The notes under the pieces were generated by a model. The model saw only the letters and a program-made list of their open reading frames with translations. It was not told the DNA's origin and made no database searches. A stretch of 64,000 nucleotides of DNA. It comes from an uncultured Winogradskyella sp. GTDB taxonomy: Bacteria > Bacteroidota > Bacteroidia > Flavobacteriales > Flavobacteriaceae. Shown one piece after another: positions 28,949-39,465 of this stretch. Location: positions 1 to 64,000 of the forward strand of contig NZ_CANLYI010000001.1 in assembly GCF_947495255.1 (NCBI RefSeq), given 5' to 3'. The stretch's first letter is position 1. Every line of letters begins with the position of its first letter. Both the position numbers and the translations under genes were made by a program.

Positions 28949-29440
28949 CTAATCTTCGTCTTCTATTGTTTTAATCTCATTATTTATATAAGCGACATCT
29001 CGTGTGTTTTTCTGCACTGCAATTGCTGAGAACAAACTCAATGCAAATGACATGGCATAAAACCCTTTTTCACTTAACTCTAGCGTTGCATTCCATAGAC
29101 CAATGGCTAATAACACAATTGCCGCGACTGATGTAAACCAACTAATTCCAAAATACATTTCAGTAACCTGTATACCTTCTAATTTATCTCTTACTGCTTT
29201 CTGTACTGAGATTACTGAGAACAACCCAAAAAGTAGAATGGTAAAATAATAGCCATTTTCGTTGAGTTCCATAGTAGCATTCCAAAGACCCACGCAATAA
29301 GCAACCATACCAATAAGTAATGCGGACCATGATGCTCCAATAAATGCAGGTGTTGGTTTGTTGTTATACACCTTTCTTTCTTTCTTTTTAGTTTTTACTT
29401 TTTCTTCGTCTTTTAATGATACTGTTGTTTGATAATTCAT
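28949..29440 (-). CDS. YiaA/YiaB family inner-membrane protein
   Basis: The 163-residue protein has a charged N-terminus (KDEEKVKTKKKERK) and four membrane segments arranged as two copies of one unit. Unit 1 has GASWSALLIG ... GLWNATMEL ... SVISVQKAVRD; unit 2 has GISWFTSVAA ... GLWNATLEL ... SAIAVQKNTRD. The repeated GLWNAT-EL motif is the YiaA/YiaB hallmark. The function is unknown. Confidence 0.9.
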   Translation of the reverse strand: MNYQTTVSLKDEEKVKTKKKERKVYNNKPTPAFIGASWSALLIGMVAYCVGLWNATMELNENGYYFTILLFGLFSVISVQKAVRDKLEGIQVTEMYFGISWFTSVAAIVLLAIGLWNATLELSEKGFYAMSFALSLFSAIAVQKNTRDVAYINNEIKTIEDED

Positions 29441-29591
29441 AATGTTTTGTTTTAATGATTATGATGCAAATTTCAGGTAAACAACAAGATTCAGAAAACC
29501 ATAATTTCAAAATAACTGACGATATATTATATAAATAAACTAAAATTTATTCTATATTTAGTATTTAAATAGAATTAATACTGACGAATAA

Positions 29592-31088
29592 ATGATTGAA
29601 ATAAAATCTATAATTAATACATTATCGACTGAAGACCATCAGAAATTCGTGAATTATCTTCAACAAAAGAATAAACGAAAGGACACAAAAAACATTCAGC
29701 TTTTTAAGTTACTTGCAAATAATTTTGACGACTCTAAGTCAATTTGCAAAAAACTATATAATACTGAAAAGAGCAATGCATATCATGCGCTAAGGAAAAG
29801 GTTATTTCAATCACTAATAGATTTTACAGCCAACAAAAACCTTGAAGATGAGAATTCAGTAGATATGCAAATTGTTAAATACATACTAGCATCACGCACA
29901 TTTTTACTTCAGAATAATTTTAAAATCGCATATAAAACCTTAGATAAGGCGGAACGCTTGGCAGATGAGCATCTACTTTACCCAATGCTCAATGAAATTT
30001 ATCATACAAAAATTCAATATGCTTCAAATTACCCTAAAATTGATTTGAATGAATTAATTATAAAACAGAAAGAAAACCAAAATAAACACCAACTAGAAGA
30101 CCAGCTAAATATCGTCTATGCAAAACTAAAATCTGTTTTAAACGAAGTAACCTATAAAGGACATGTCATAGATTTTGAAACAGAATTAGAAGTCATACTA
30201 AACGAACACAACATTAAATTAGATGCATCACTTTCATTTAAATCATTATATCAAATTCTTGCTATAGCACATATATCTGCATTAGTGACCACTAAATATT
30301 ATAAAATTGAAAATTTTGTACTTAAAACCTATGGTGTTTTAAAGCAAAAAAAGGAAACTGACAAACAATTATTTTATCAAATTCAGATTGTCTATATAAT
30401 TGCCAATACACTGTTTAGAAATAAAAAGTTTGAATCATCATTAGCATACATAACAGAGATGGAGCAACTTATGCATCTTAAACAGCGCTCATATTACAAA
30501 ACCTTTATTTTAAAGAAAACACTTGTAGAAGCTTTAAATCTTAATTATAACAACAAACAAGAGGAGGCCATTTTACTTGCAGAAAACATAATGTATAAAA
30601 AGCATAACGATATTGAGACACTATTAGATTTGCGATTATCTTGCTTTATGTTTTACTTTCAGAAGGCAGACTACGTTAAAGCAAAAACAATTTCTTCAAA
30701 ATTTTATCACACAGACCAATGGTATATAGAAAAAGCAGGTATTGATTGGGTCATTAAAAAAAATGTTGCAGAACTATTACTATATATTGAATTACAGGAA
30801 GACGATTTATTCTTTTCGAGATTAAAAAGTTTTAAAAGAAGCTACTCAAATTACCTCAACCAAATTGAACAATCTAGAATTCTTACATTTTTAAAGTTTG
30901 CAGAACAGTATTATCTCAAGCCCGAAAGCATCAGCACTGAAAAATTCAAAAACAATCTTGAAACTTCCTTCGAATGGATTACTATACCAGAAGAAGACAT
31001 TTTTGTTATTAGTTTTTATGCTTGGCTAAAAAGCAAGATTGAAAGACAGGACATCTACCCAACCACACTTCTGCTCTTAAATAGCTAA
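29592..31088 (+). CDS. helical-repeat cytoplasmic protein, unknown function
   Basis: This 498-residue protein has no signal peptide or membrane helix and is almost wholly helical. Segments such as FKIAYKTLDKAERLADEHLLYPMLNEIYHTKIQY and KFESSLAYITEMEQL suggest TPR-like repeats. The N-terminus (INTLSTEDHQKFVNYLQQKNKRKDTKNIQLFKLL) looks like a small helical domain. I do not recognise a named family. It stands alone between the divergent YiaA-like gene and a small secreted protein gene. Confidence 0.65.
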   Translation: MIEIKSIINTLSTEDHQKFVNYLQQKNKRKDTKNIQLFKLLANNFDDSKSICKKLYNTEKSNAYHALRKRLFQSLIDFTANKNLEDENSVDMQIVKYILASRTFLLQNNFKIAYKTLDKAERLADEHLLYPMLNEIYHTKIQYASNYPKIDLNELIIKQKENQNKHQLEDQLNIVYAKLKSVLNEVTYKGHVIDFETELEVILNEHNIKLDASLSFKSLYQILAIAHISALVTTKYYKIENFVLKTYGVLKQKKETDKQLFYQIQIVYIIANTLFRNKKFESSLAYITEMEQLMHLKQRSYYKTFILKKTLVEALNLNYNNKQEEAILLAENIMYKKHNDIETLLDLRLSCFMFYFQKADYVKAKTISSKFYHTDQWYIEKAGIDWVIKKNVAELLLYIELQEDDLFFSRLKSFKRSYSNYLNQIEQSRILTFLKFAEQYYLKPESISTEKFKNNLETSFEWITIPEEDIFVISFYAWLKSKIERQDIYPTTLLLLNS

Positions 31089-31177
31089 TGTTAAATTCTG
31101 TGTTAAAAGAACGACATTCATTAAACGTTTTAATCTTAATACGGTCTAAACTGATATAACTTTAAAACAAAAACAAA

Positions 31178-31624
31178 ATGAAAAAATTATTAATTATTGC
31201 ACTAGCATTTGTAACCTTAAATGGTTTTGCACAAAGAGACGGTCATAAAAAGAACGATAGAGAAAATAAGTCTGAATTAAGAAAAGACATGACTCCTAAT
31301 GACATTGCTGATTTAAAGTCTAAAAAGTTAACTCTAAAATTAGATTTAACAGACAAACAGCAAAAAGAGGTAAAAGCTTTGTTTTTAGAAGAAGCTCAAA
31401 ACAGAGAAACTCTAAGAAAGGAACGCAAAGCTAAAGATGGAGAACAAAAAGAAAAGCCATCTACAGAAGAATTTGTAAAAATGCAAAATCTAAGATTGGA
31501 TAAGCAAATACAAATGAAGCGCAAAATGAAAAGTATTTTAACAGCTGAGCAATACGCCAAGTTTGAAAAAATGAAGCCTAGAAAACACAAAAAAGAAAGA
31601 AAGCACAATAAAAAACGTAAATAA
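31178..31624 (+). CDS. small basic secreted protein, Spy/LTXXQ-like
   Basis: The 148-residue protein has a signal peptide (LLIIALAFVTLNGFAQ). The mature chain is helical and highly charged, with LKLDLTDKQQKEVKALF and KSILTAEQYAKFEKM, the two turns typical of Spy/LTxxQ or DUF4890-like proteins. It ends in a strongly basic tail (KPRKHKKERKHNKKRK-like). A periplasmic chaperone or stress role is possible by analogy with Spy. A second, shorter protein of the same design is encoded next. Confidence 0.65.
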   Translation: MKKLLIIALAFVTLNGFAQRDGHKKNDRENKSELRKDMTPNDIADLKSKKLTLKLDLTDKQQKEVKALFLEEAQNRETLRKERKAKDGEQKEKPSTEEFVKMQNLRLDKQIQMKRKMKSILTAEQYAKFEKMKPRKHKKERKHNKKRK

Positions 31625-31641
31625 AAAGGAAAATTTGTATT

Positions 31642-31670
31642 AAAAAGTATCGCTTAGACGATACTTTTTT
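31642..31670 (+). terminator. intrinsic terminator after the basic Spy-like gene
   Basis: AAAAAGTATCG / CGATACTTTTT stem with a 6-base loop and trailing T run, 18 bases after the stop. Confidence 0.88.
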
Positions 31671-31723
31671 ATTTTATTGAATAAAATTGTTACTTTAGTG
31701 ACCAATTTATTAAATAGTCCATA

Positions 31724-32065
31724 ATGAAAAAAGTAATTACTCTATGTTTATTTGCATTTGCTATGATTCTTGGTAGCCAAACTTTGGTTGCGCAGAACAG
31801 CAAATTAGATACAATGAAAGAAATAAACGCTGCAGCTTCTAAAAAAACTGAATCGTTAAGAAAATATGTAAAATTCAGTAGTGATCAGCGCGATCAAGTT
31901 TATGACGCTTTAAAACTTTACGGACAAAGTAAAGCGAATGCAGCAGGTAAAGATATCACTGAAGAAGAAGATGCTAAAATAGAGAAACAATTAGATGATA
32001 AAATTAAATCTATTTTATCTGATGAGCAGTATGAGTCTTATAAAGCATATCTATTAGAAAATTAA
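31724..32065 (+). CDS. small secreted helical protein, similar in design to its neighbour
   Basis: The 113-residue protein has a signal peptide (LFAFAMILGSQTLVAQ). The mature chain has FSSDQRDQVYDALKLYGQ and KSILSDEQYESYKAYL, the same ordering of a D-Q-x-x-x-V turn and a final I-L-S/T-x-E-Q-Y motif as the upstream protein. The two may be diverged paralogues. Function unknown. Confidence 0.62.
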   Translation: MKKVITLCLFAFAMILGSQTLVAQNSKLDTMKEINAAASKKTESLRKYVKFSSDQRDQVYDALKLYGQSKANAAGKDITEEEDAKIEKQLDDKIKSILSDEQYESYKAYLLEN

Positions 32066-32067
32066 AT

Positions 32068-32097
32068 AAAAAAGCCTCACTAACGTGAGGCTTTTTT
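32068..32097. terminator. bidirectional terminator between small secreted protein and hemL
   Basis: Perfect 13-bp stem AAAAAAGCCTCAC / GTGAGGCTTTTTT with loop TAAC; A and T runs on both sides serve both convergent genes. Confidence 0.93.
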
Positions 32098-32116
32098 ATT
32101 TACAATATCTTTCTAT

Positions 32117-33403
32117 TTATAATGACTTCGCTATTCGTTCTACCGCTGCAATAGTTTCATTTAAATCTTCATAAGTTAAAGCATCTGTTATAAACCAAGT
32201 TTCAAAAGCACTTGGAGCAATATAGATACCTTCATTTAACATCCCATGAAAGAATTTCTTAAAGGTCTCATTATTACCTTTAGCTGCTGATTCAAAATCT
32301 ACAACTGCGTCTTCAGAAAAATGTACTGAAATCATAGAACCAATTCTATTAATAGTGTGTACTACATTATTCTTATTAAGAGCGTCAGTAATTCCGTTAT
32401 GTAAATATTTTGTCTTCTCCTCTAGCCTATTCATTAAGCCTTTATCAGCATTCACTTCTTTTAGCATCGCTAAACCAGCAGCCATTGCTAAAGGATTACC
32501 ACTTAAAGTTCCGGCTTGGTAAACAGGTCCCATAGGAGCTAAATAGTCCATTATTTCATTTCTTGCAGCAAAAGCACCAACTGGCAATCCACCACCAACT
32601 ACTTTACCAAAACAAACAATATCAGCATTAACACTTTTTAGTTCTTGTACGCCACCTTTTGCTAATCTAAATCCTGTCATTACCTCATCAAAGATTAACA
32701 AGATATCATTAGCGTCACAAACTAATCTTAAATTTTCTAGAAACCCATCAACTGGAGGAATACAACCCATATTACCAGCAACCGGTTCAATAATAATTGC
32801 TGCTATTGTTCCTTTGTTAGCTTCAACAAGTGCCTTCACATTCTCTATATCATTATATCTTGCAAGCAAAGTGTCTTTGGCTGTCCCTTCAGTAACACCA
32901 GGACTATTAGGTGTACCAAATGTAATTGCACCACTTCCTGCTGCTATTAAAAATGAATCGCTATGACCATGATAACAACCCGAAAATTTTATAATTTTAT
33001 CTTTTTTAGCAAAACCTCTAGCCAAACGAATGGCGCTCATACAAGCTTCTGTACCCGAATTAACAAAACGAATTTTATCAATATTTGGCACCATAGAAAC
33101 TGCTAATTCCGCAATTTCTGTTTCAATCGCCGTTGGCATACCAAAAGAAGTTCCTTGTTTTGCTTTTTCAATGACAGCATCAACAACTGGAGGAAATGCA
33201 TGACCGAGTAACATTGGTCCCCAAGAATTTATATAATCTATAAAACGATTTCCGTCTTCATCATAAACATAAGCACCTTTTGCTGATTTCGCAAAAATTG
33301 GAGTTCCCCCTACTGCATTAAAAGCTCTTACAGGTGAATTTACACCACCAGGAATTACGTTTTGAGCTTCTTTAAACAAAGCACTACTTCTTTGATATAA
33401 CAT
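32117..33403 (-). CDS. hemL: glutamate-1-semialdehyde 2,1-aminomutase
   Basis: HemL converts glutamate-1-semialdehyde to 5-aminolevulinate in the C5 route to heme. The 428-residue protein has the class III aminotransferase fold: [10 protein letters not shown] at the N-terminus, [26 protein letters not shown] with the PLP-binding Asp, and the PLP Lys in [16 protein letters not shown]. It begins 3 bases after the glucosaminidase stop, last in a three-gene operon. Confidence 0.97.
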   Translation of the reverse strand: MLYQRSSALFKEAQNVIPGGVNSPVRAFNAVGGTPIFAKSAKGAYVYDEDGNRFIDYINSWGPMLLGHAFPPVVDAVIEKAKQGTSFGMPTAIETEIAELAVSMVPNIDKIRFVNSGTEACMSAIRLARGFAKKDKIIKFSGCYHGHSDSFLIAAGSGAITFGTPNSPGVTEGTAKDTLLARYNDIENVKALVEANKGTIAAIIIEPVAGNMGCIPPVDGFLENLRLVCDANDILLIFDEVMTGFRLAKGGVQELKSVNADIVCFGKVVGGGLPVGAFAARNEIMDYLAPMGPVYQAGTLSGNPLAMAAGLAMLKEVNADKGLMNRLEEKTKYLHNGITDALNKNNVVHTINRIGSMISVHFSEDAVVDFESAAKGNNETFKKFFHGMLNEGIYIAPSAFETWFITDALTYEDLNETIAAVERIAKSL

Positions 33404-33406
33404 ATA

Positions 33407-34243
33407 TTAATTAGGAATAATAAGTTGTTGACCAACTGTGAGGTCATTAGATTTTAAATTGTTTTTATCTTTAATTGCATCAACTGAAGTTTTATATAAT
33501 CTCGAAAGTGAATACAGAGTATCGCCTTTAGCAACAACATGTTTTTTTAAAACCACTTTCTTTTTTCTACCTTCAATTATAGTGGTAGAATTTCTTTTTC
33601 TTTTTGTGGTCGTTGAACTCAATACTTCAGCGTCATATTTATAAAGTTCGTATCGTTCTATTAAACTAATTAATTTCTGAGGATATTTTCTATCAGTTGC
33701 ATAACCTGCTGCTCGTAAACCTTTTGCCCAACCTTTATAGTCATCTGGCTTCAATTTAAACAAACTTGCATAACGTTTTCTACCTGTTAAGAATTTAGAA
33801 TGATCTTCATAAGACATTTCTGATTTTTTATATTTTCTGAAACATTCTTGAGAGCGATCATCATCATGGTAAATCTTAGCCCCTTTCCATCCATGACATT
33901 TTATACCAAAATGATTATTAGCCTTAACCGCTAAACGACCTTTACCAGAGCCAGACTCTAATACACCTTGTGCTAGTGTAATACTAGCCGGAATTTTATG
34001 ATTACGCATATTCTCTTTAGCAATATGAGCATATTGATCTAAATAAATTTCTACCGCATTTCTCGACTTTTTTTCTGCCACAACAGGCTTCTCAATGACA
34101 TCTGTTTGTCTTTCCTCTTGAGTATCCTTAACTACAATAGTCTTTTTAGTTTCAGTCCTTTTCTTTTTAGTAACGATACCTTTTTTAGGACCACAGCTCA
34201 TCGCTGTTAAGACCAATGCTATAATTATATATTTAAATTTCAT
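33407..34243 (-). CDS. GH73-like glucosaminidase lipoprotein with LysM domain
   Basis: The start is ATG 34243; the longer track ORF uses a TTG overlapping the upstream gene. The lipobox is LVLTAMSC. Residues ~65-215 are a mannosyl-glycoprotein endo-beta-N-acetylglucosaminidase domain: SITLAQGVLESGSGKGRLA, NNHFGIKCHGWKGAK, GYATDRKYPQKLISLIERY. The C-terminal ~45 residues are a LysM (KGDTLYSLSRLYKTSVDAIKD). It should cut peptidoglycan glycan strands at the envelope. It lies one base after the PLP enzyme gene. Confidence 0.93.
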   Translation of the reverse strand: MKFKYIIIALVLTAMSCGPKKGIVTKKKRTETKKTIVVKDTQEERQTDVIEKPVVAEKKSRNAVEIYLDQYAHIAKENMRNHKIPASITLAQGVLESGSGKGRLAVKANNHFGIKCHGWKGAKIYHDDDRSQECFRKYKKSEMSYEDHSKFLTGRKRYASLFKLKPDDYKGWAKGLRAAGYATDRKYPQKLISLIERYELYKYDAEVLSSTTTKRKRNSTTIIEGRKKKVVLKKHVVAKGDTLYSLSRLYKTSVDAIKDKNNLKSNDLTVGQQLIIPN

Positions 34244-34244
34244 T

Positions 34245-35147
34245 TTATACTTCAATTAAAGGTTGGTTTTTTCGCTTCAACATGTCATTAACACCTGCAA
34301 TACCTTGTAAACCTCCTGTATGGATAACTAGTATTTTAGAATTTGGAGGAAAAAATTCCTTTTCAATTAAATCAAATATTCCATACATCATCTTACCTGT
34401 GTAAATGGGGTCTAACGGAATATTATTATCTCTTCTAAATTTATTAATAAACGAAATTAATTCTGGCTTTATTTTGCCATAACCACCAAAATGATAGTCT
34501 GTAATTAATTTCCAATTATCTTGATTTGCAAATTTACGAATATCTTGTTGTAAAAAATCACCTTTTAATCCTGGAAAACCCAATATTTTCTGATATTTAT
34601 TAGAAGCATTAATTATACCAGAAATTGTACCACCTGTCCCTACTGCACAACAAACATAATCAAAGTCAGCATCTTCTGGCAGTAATATTTCTTCACATCC
34701 TTTAATGGCTAATTCATTCGTACCTCCTTCTGGTATTAAGTAAAACGTCCCGAATTCAATTTTTAATTGATTGATAAATTCGAGATTTGTTTTCGTTCTA
34801 TAGGCTTCCCTCGAAATAAATTTAAATTTCATTCCACAACTTTTTGCAAAAGCTAAAGTTGGATTTAATTCTGATTTATGCTCTAACTCCTCTCCTCTAA
34901 TTATTCCTACAGTATTAAATCCATACTTTTTGCCAGCAAAAGCTACGGCCGCAATATGATTTGAAAATGCACCACCAAAGGTTAATAGAGCAGATGAATT
35001 AATTTCTCTCGCTTTTAATAAATTATACTTCAATTTTCGATATTTATTACCAGAAATAAATGTGTGAATCAAATCCTCCCGTTTCACAACCACACTAATG
35101 GAATTATTAAATGAAATTTTCTGATTTTGAATATTATAATTAATCAA
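34245..35147 (-). CDS. ACC deaminase/D-cysteine desulfhydrase family PLP enzyme
   Basis: The 300-residue protein has the fold-type II PLP signature VKREDLIHTFISGNKYRKLKY with the PLP Lys in SGNKYRK. It also has the substrate-side TFGGAFSNHIAA motif and a phosphate-binding glycine loop CCAVGTGGTISG. Members deaminate 1-aminocyclopropane-1-carboxylate or desulfhydrate D-cysteine; the actual substrate is not decided by sequence. The start is TTG, as no ATG precedes the conserved region. It is first in the operon with glucosaminidase and hemL. Confidence 0.85.
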   Translation of the reverse strand: MINYNIQNQKISFNNSISVVVKREDLIHTFISGNKYRKLKYNLLKAREINSSALLTFGGAFSNHIAAVAFAGKKYGFNTVGIIRGEELEHKSELNPTLAFAKSCGMKFKFISREAYRTKTNLEFINQLKIEFGTFYLIPEGGTNELAIKGCEEILLPEDADFDYVCCAVGTGGTISGIINASNKYQKILGFPGLKGDFLQQDIRKFANQDNWKLITDYHFGGYGKIKPELISFINKFRRDNNIPLDPIYTGKMMYGIFDLIEKEFFPPNSKILVIHTGGLQGIAGVNDMLKRKNQPLIEV

Positions 35148-35159
35148 ATCCTTTTTCTA

Positions 35160-35167
35160 CAAAGATA
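35160..35167 (-). promoter_or_regulatory. candidate -7 promoter box for the PLP enzyme-glucosaminidase-hemL operon
   Basis: Minus-strand TATCTTTG fits TAnnTTTG 12 bases before the TTG start, implying a very short leader. The nearest -33 TTG is 12 bases away, closer than usual. Confidence 0.42.
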
Positions 35168-35391
35168 AGTAACTCATTTCAATCATTATCTACTCAATAC
35201 TGTAAGAAAAAACACATAAAATGCCATTAATCGATGTTTTTTGTCGTTTTATCGGTATAAAATTATTTTTTTTTCACATTTTTTATTACGTTTGATCAAT
35301 TATTAAATGAATTAATCCAAATAAGTAAAGATTTTTAGCAAATTACAATTAACTCCATGGATGATATTGTAGTTTATAAACCCTAGTTATT

Positions 35392-38300
35392 ATGAAGAAT
35401 ATTTTACATTCTCAGTTATATTACATATTTAATTCTTGTTCAAAACCCAACAAGAAACCTTTGTTATTATTGCTTTTTTTAGGACTACTGTTAAATAGTA
35501 ATTTAGCTCATGCACAGTTACCTTTGTTCGATAATTTTGAATCTGGTTGGGGAAATTGGAATGATGGCGGAAATCGTTGTGACCGTAATTTCAACACTAA
35601 TATTAATGGAAATTGGAACATTAGAACTAGAGATAATTCAGGTGTAAATTCATCATTATATAGTGACCCAATTAACCTAACCTCATATTCATCTGTTACT
35701 ATTGATTTTCTTTTTTATGCTAATAGTATGGAAAATGGAGAAAATTTTTATGTAGAATACTTTAACGGTTCTGGATATACAACTATTGCAAATTATGTGC
35801 GTGGTACCGACTTTAATAATAACACTGTTTACAACGAATCTATTACATTAACTTCGGGAGCATATACTTTTAATGCTAATTCGTTTTTCAGAATTGTTTG
35901 TGATGCTAGCGCTACTAATGACCAAGTCTATATAGACGACATAAATATAACAGGTACTACGACAAGTAGCCCACTTACAAATGACGATTGTTCAGATGCC
36001 ATAATGTTAACGCCAGATACAAGCTGTATTACTACAACAGGCACAACAGTAGGTGCAACGCAATCTTTAACTGGTTGTACAGGATCTGCGGATGATGATG
36101 TATGGTATTCTTTTATAGCAACAAGTACTGATCACACAATAACTGTAGAGGCAGGTACTATAAATGATATTGTATTTCAAGTTTTTTCTGGAGGTTGTAG
36201 TGGAAGCTCTATCGTTTGTAGAGACAGCACAGGTGGAGGATCGACAGAATCAACTACTTTAACTGGTCTAACAATCGGAGACTTATATCATATAAGAGTT
36301 TATAGTTATTTTAACGGCACAGGTCAAACAGGAACTTTTGATATATGTGTAGTTGGAATAACTGTAACTGACCCACCTCCACCAAATGATGATTGTTCCA
36401 ATGCTATATCGTTAACTGCATCATTTACATGTAGCCCTGTTACTGGCACAACAGTTGGAGGTACAGAGTCGCAAACCGGTTGTTCAGGAGCAGCGGATGA
36501 CGACGTATGGTACTCTTTTGTGGCTACAAGACCTGAACTCGAAATAATAGTAGAACCTGGAACTATTAATAATGTAATATTTGAAGTTTTTTCCGGTGGC
36601 TGTAATGGCAACTCATTAGCCTGTGTAGACGACACTGTTGGTGCGTTAACAGAATCAACTATCCTGATAGCACTAAATGTAGGAACTACTTATTACGTTA
36701 GGGTATACAGTAAAAACAGAAATAGAGACTATGGTACTTTTGATATCTGTGTATTGGAAACGTGTCAGGCATCAGGTGCCACTGGTACTTCTACATTAGC
36801 TTGCCCATATATAGATGCTGGAGGGGTTGGACTATCAGGATCGGATGTTGAGATTAATTGTTCCGTTGAATCCACTACACTAGAAGCTAATTATTTAGAT
36901 TTAAAAGATACATCTTCCTACGAGGTAGAATCAATACCGTACAATCCGCCATTTCAATATGGTTGTTTAGAATTCCCTGTTAGTGTTAATGTAGATGACG
37001 TTTTTTCACCAGTGATTAATTTAGGCTTTGATTTTTGTTTTTTTGGAAATACTTATGATTCATTGGTGATAGGCTCAAACGGAGTTATTTCGTTTGATAC
37101 TAGCTTAGCCAATAGCTCATCTGGATGGCGAATGTTTAGAGATATTCCAAGTGACGTTAACGCCAGTGATTACCAAGGTCCAGGTGGAAGTCAAAGAAAT
37201 TTTTATTTTGGTCCATCTATCTACGGCGTATACCACGATGTAGACCCTAGTGTTGGAGGGGAAATTGGTTATCAACTTATAACTTTAGATACTGGTTGCA
37301 GAGCATTAGTAGCCTCTTGGAGTGAAGTCCCAATGTATTCTGATAATTCAAAATTATATACTGGAATGATTGTATTTTATGAATCTACAAATATAATCGA
37401 TGTTTACATAAAAGAAAAAACTATTGACGGGACATGGAATGGAGGAAATGCCGCTGTAGGTATCCAAGCCAACAGTTCTCTGGGGGTCGTAGCAAATAAT
37501 AGAAATACTTCTAGTACTAATTGGGCGACAACAAATGAAGCATGGAGGTTTACTCCATCTGGATCATCAATTACTACATTAAAATGGTATGAAAATTCTA
37601 TTTCAGTGGCTAATGAAATTATAGACCCAAATAATGACGGTGAAATAGAAATAAACCCATTAGAAACAACTACCTATATTGCGCAAGTGACTTATGATTT
37701 ATGTAATGGATCTACAATAGCGGAGTCTGATCCTTCAACCGTTACAGTAACCGGTAAAAAAACATGGAATGGCTCGCAAAGTACAGCTTGGGAAAACGAT
37801 AATAATTGGACACCAAATGGAGTACCTGTAGATACTAATTGTATTACTATACCTGTTACGGCTAATGACCCAATAATGTTAGGTTCTACAGATGGCTATG
37901 GATTTAATTTAAGTATTGAAGATGGTGCAACATTAACACAACAATCAAACGCTTCATTAACAATTGAAGATGCAATTGCCATTGAACCCAATGGAGATTT
38001 AGAGGTAAATAGTGGCGCAAGTATTATTCAAATAACAGATGTTGATATCAATAAAAATACTGGTGACGCTAAAGTGCGCCGTAAAGTTGACGGAATAGAT
38101 AATTATGATTACGTATATTGGTCATCTCCAGTAGATATATTTGATGTTGAAAACATTTCGCCTGGAACAAACAACTATTACATTTACAAATGGACACCTA
38201 CTGAAGCTAATGGAACCACTGGTAATCATGGAAATTGGATTAATACCCAAGAAAATATGGAATTAGGAAAAGGTTACATTGTACGTGGACTTACAGGGAC

Positions 38301-39465
38301 TTCTATATCTAATACAGCCGAGTTTATTGGAACACTAAACAATGGTAAAATTTCTTTACCAATTTCTCGTGGTTCTTATACAGGTGGAGATTATACAGGT
38401 ATTGGAAATACAGCAACAGCTGAAGATGATAATTGGAATCTTTTAGGAAACCCATATCCTTCTGCTATATCACTAAATGATTTTGTCTTAGCTAATCCTG
38501 CTATTGATGGGACATTATATTTCTGGCAACATTTAACACCAGCAACAAGTGCAATAGACAATCCTTTTTACAATGGTTATATCTATAATTATTCAGATAG
38601 TGAATATTTAGCAGCAAACAGTTTGGGATCAACACCTCCTGGATTTAACGATTATATTGCTGCTGGTCAAGGATTCTTTGCCTTAATGCTAGACTCAGCT
38701 CCAACTAGTAGTAATGTTACATTTAGCAATACTATGAGAGGAAATTTTGCTAATGATGGGTTTTATAGGAGCGCAACAACTGCTGAGGATAAACATCGTA
38801 TATGGTTAGATTTAGTCAGCGAAGATAATACGGCATTATCTACCTTAATTGGCTTTACAAATGGAGCAACTGACGGAATTGACAGATTATATGATGGATT
38901 TATAATAAATCAAGCAGGTAATCAATTCTATTCCCTAGTAAGTGATGAAAAACTTACGATTCAAGGAAAAGGACTTCCTTTTGTTGAAACAGAAACAATT
39001 CCTTTAGGTTATAAAACTAACAATTCGGGAACGTTTACGATATCAATTAATCAATTAGATGGCCTATTTGCAAACACTAGTCAAAATATTTACTTAGAAG
39101 ACACAGAACTTAATATCATTCATGATTTAAGAGCAAATCAATATGTCTTCACAACACAAGATGGTGTTTTTAACGATCGATTTATTTTAAGATTCACTAC
39201 ACAATCTTTAAGTATAAAAGACCAAGAAATAGTTTCTGACTTAGAAATTAAATCATTTAACAAAACTGTAATTGCTAAATCAGGCTTAAGCACAATTAAA
39301 TCATTTGAATTATTTGATGTAACAGGACGAGTGATTCACAAAAATCTAAAGGTAAATAATACAGATTATAGTTTCTCTACAACGAATTTGAGTATTGGAA
39401 CCTACTTTGTAAAAGTATCTTTAGAAACTGGAGCTATTGCAACTAAAAAAGTAATAATCAATTAA
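35392..39465 (+). CDS. large T9SS type A surface protein with duplicated PPC-like domains
   Basis: The 1357-residue protein has a long n-region and signal peptide (LLLLLFLGLLLNSNLAHAQ). Residues ~45-190 look like a MAM/jelly-roll module (FDNFESGWGNW ... YIDDINITG). Two tandem copies of a ~130-residue module follow: NDDCSDAIMLTPDTSC at 197 and NDDCSNAISLTASFTC at 332, each with a D-DDVWYSFVAT core, resembling PPC/CUB-type domains. A region at ~490-740 is followed by the KTWNGSQSTAWENDNNWTPN motif and a long beta-rich stretch. The final ~80 residues (SFELFDVTGRVIHKN ... IGTYFVKVS) are the T9SS signal. It is likely a cell-surface or secreted adhesin or binding protein. Confidence 0.85.
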   Translation: MKNILHSQLYYIFNSCSKPNKKPLLLLLFLGLLLNSNLAHAQLPLFDNFESGWGNWNDGGNRCDRNFNTNINGNWNIRTRDNSGVNSSLYSDPINLTSYSSVTIDFLFYANSMENGENFYVEYFNGSGYTTIANYVRGTDFNNNTVYNESITLTSGAYTFNANSFFRIVCDASATNDQVYIDDINITGTTTSSPLTNDDCSDAIMLTPDTSCITTTGTTVGATQSLTGCTGSADDDVWYSFIATSTDHTITVEAGTINDIVFQVFSGGCSGSSIVCRDSTGGGSTESTTLTGLTIGDLYHIRVYSYFNGTGQTGTFDICVVGITVTDPPPPNDDCSNAISLTASFTCSPVTGTTVGGTESQTGCSGAADDDVWYSFVATRPELEIIVEPGTINNVIFEVFSGGCNGNSLACVDDTVGALTESTILIALNVGTTYYVRVYSKNRNRDYGTFDICVLETCQASGATGTSTLACPYIDAGGVGLSGSDVEINCSVESTTLEANYLDLKDTSSYEVESIPYNPPFQYGCLEFPVSVNVDDVFSPVINLGFDFCFFGNTYDSLVIGSNGVISFDTSLANSSSGWRMFRDIPSDVNASDYQGPGGSQRNFYFGPSIYGVYHDVDPSVGGEIGYQLITLDTGCRALVASWSEVPMYSDNSKLYTGMIVFYESTNIIDVYIKEKTIDGTWNGGNAAVGIQANSSLGVVANNRNTSSTNWATTNEAWRFTPSGSSITTLKWYENSISVANEIIDPNNDGEIEINPLETTTYIAQVTYDLCNGSTIAESDPSTVTVTGKKTWNGSQSTAWENDNNWTPNGVPVDTNCITIPVTANDPIMLGSTDGYGFNLSIEDGATLTQQSNASLTIEDAIAIEPNGDLEVNSGASIIQITDVDINKNTGDAKVRRKVDGIDNYDYVYWSSPVDIFDVENISPGTNNYYIYKWTPTEANGTTGNHGNWINTQENMELGKGYIVRGLTGTSISNTAEFIGTLNNGKISLPISRGSYTGGDYTGIGNTATAEDDNWNLLGNPYPSAISLNDFVLANPAIDGTLYFWQHLTPATSAIDNPFYNGYIYNYSDSEYLAANSLGSTPPGFNDYIAAGQGFFALMLDSAPTSSNVTFSNTMRGNFANDGFYRSATTAEDKHRIWLDLVSEDNTALSTLIGFTNGATDGIDRLYDGFIINQAGNQFYSLVSDEKLTIQGKGLPFVETETIPLGYKTNNSGTFTISINQLDGLFANTSQNIYLEDTELNIIHDLRANQYVFTTQDGVFNDRFILRFTTQSLSIKDQEIVSDLEIKSFNKTVIAKSGLSTIKSFELFDVTGRVIHKNLKVNNTDYSFSTTNLSIGTYFVKVSLETGAIATKKVIIN

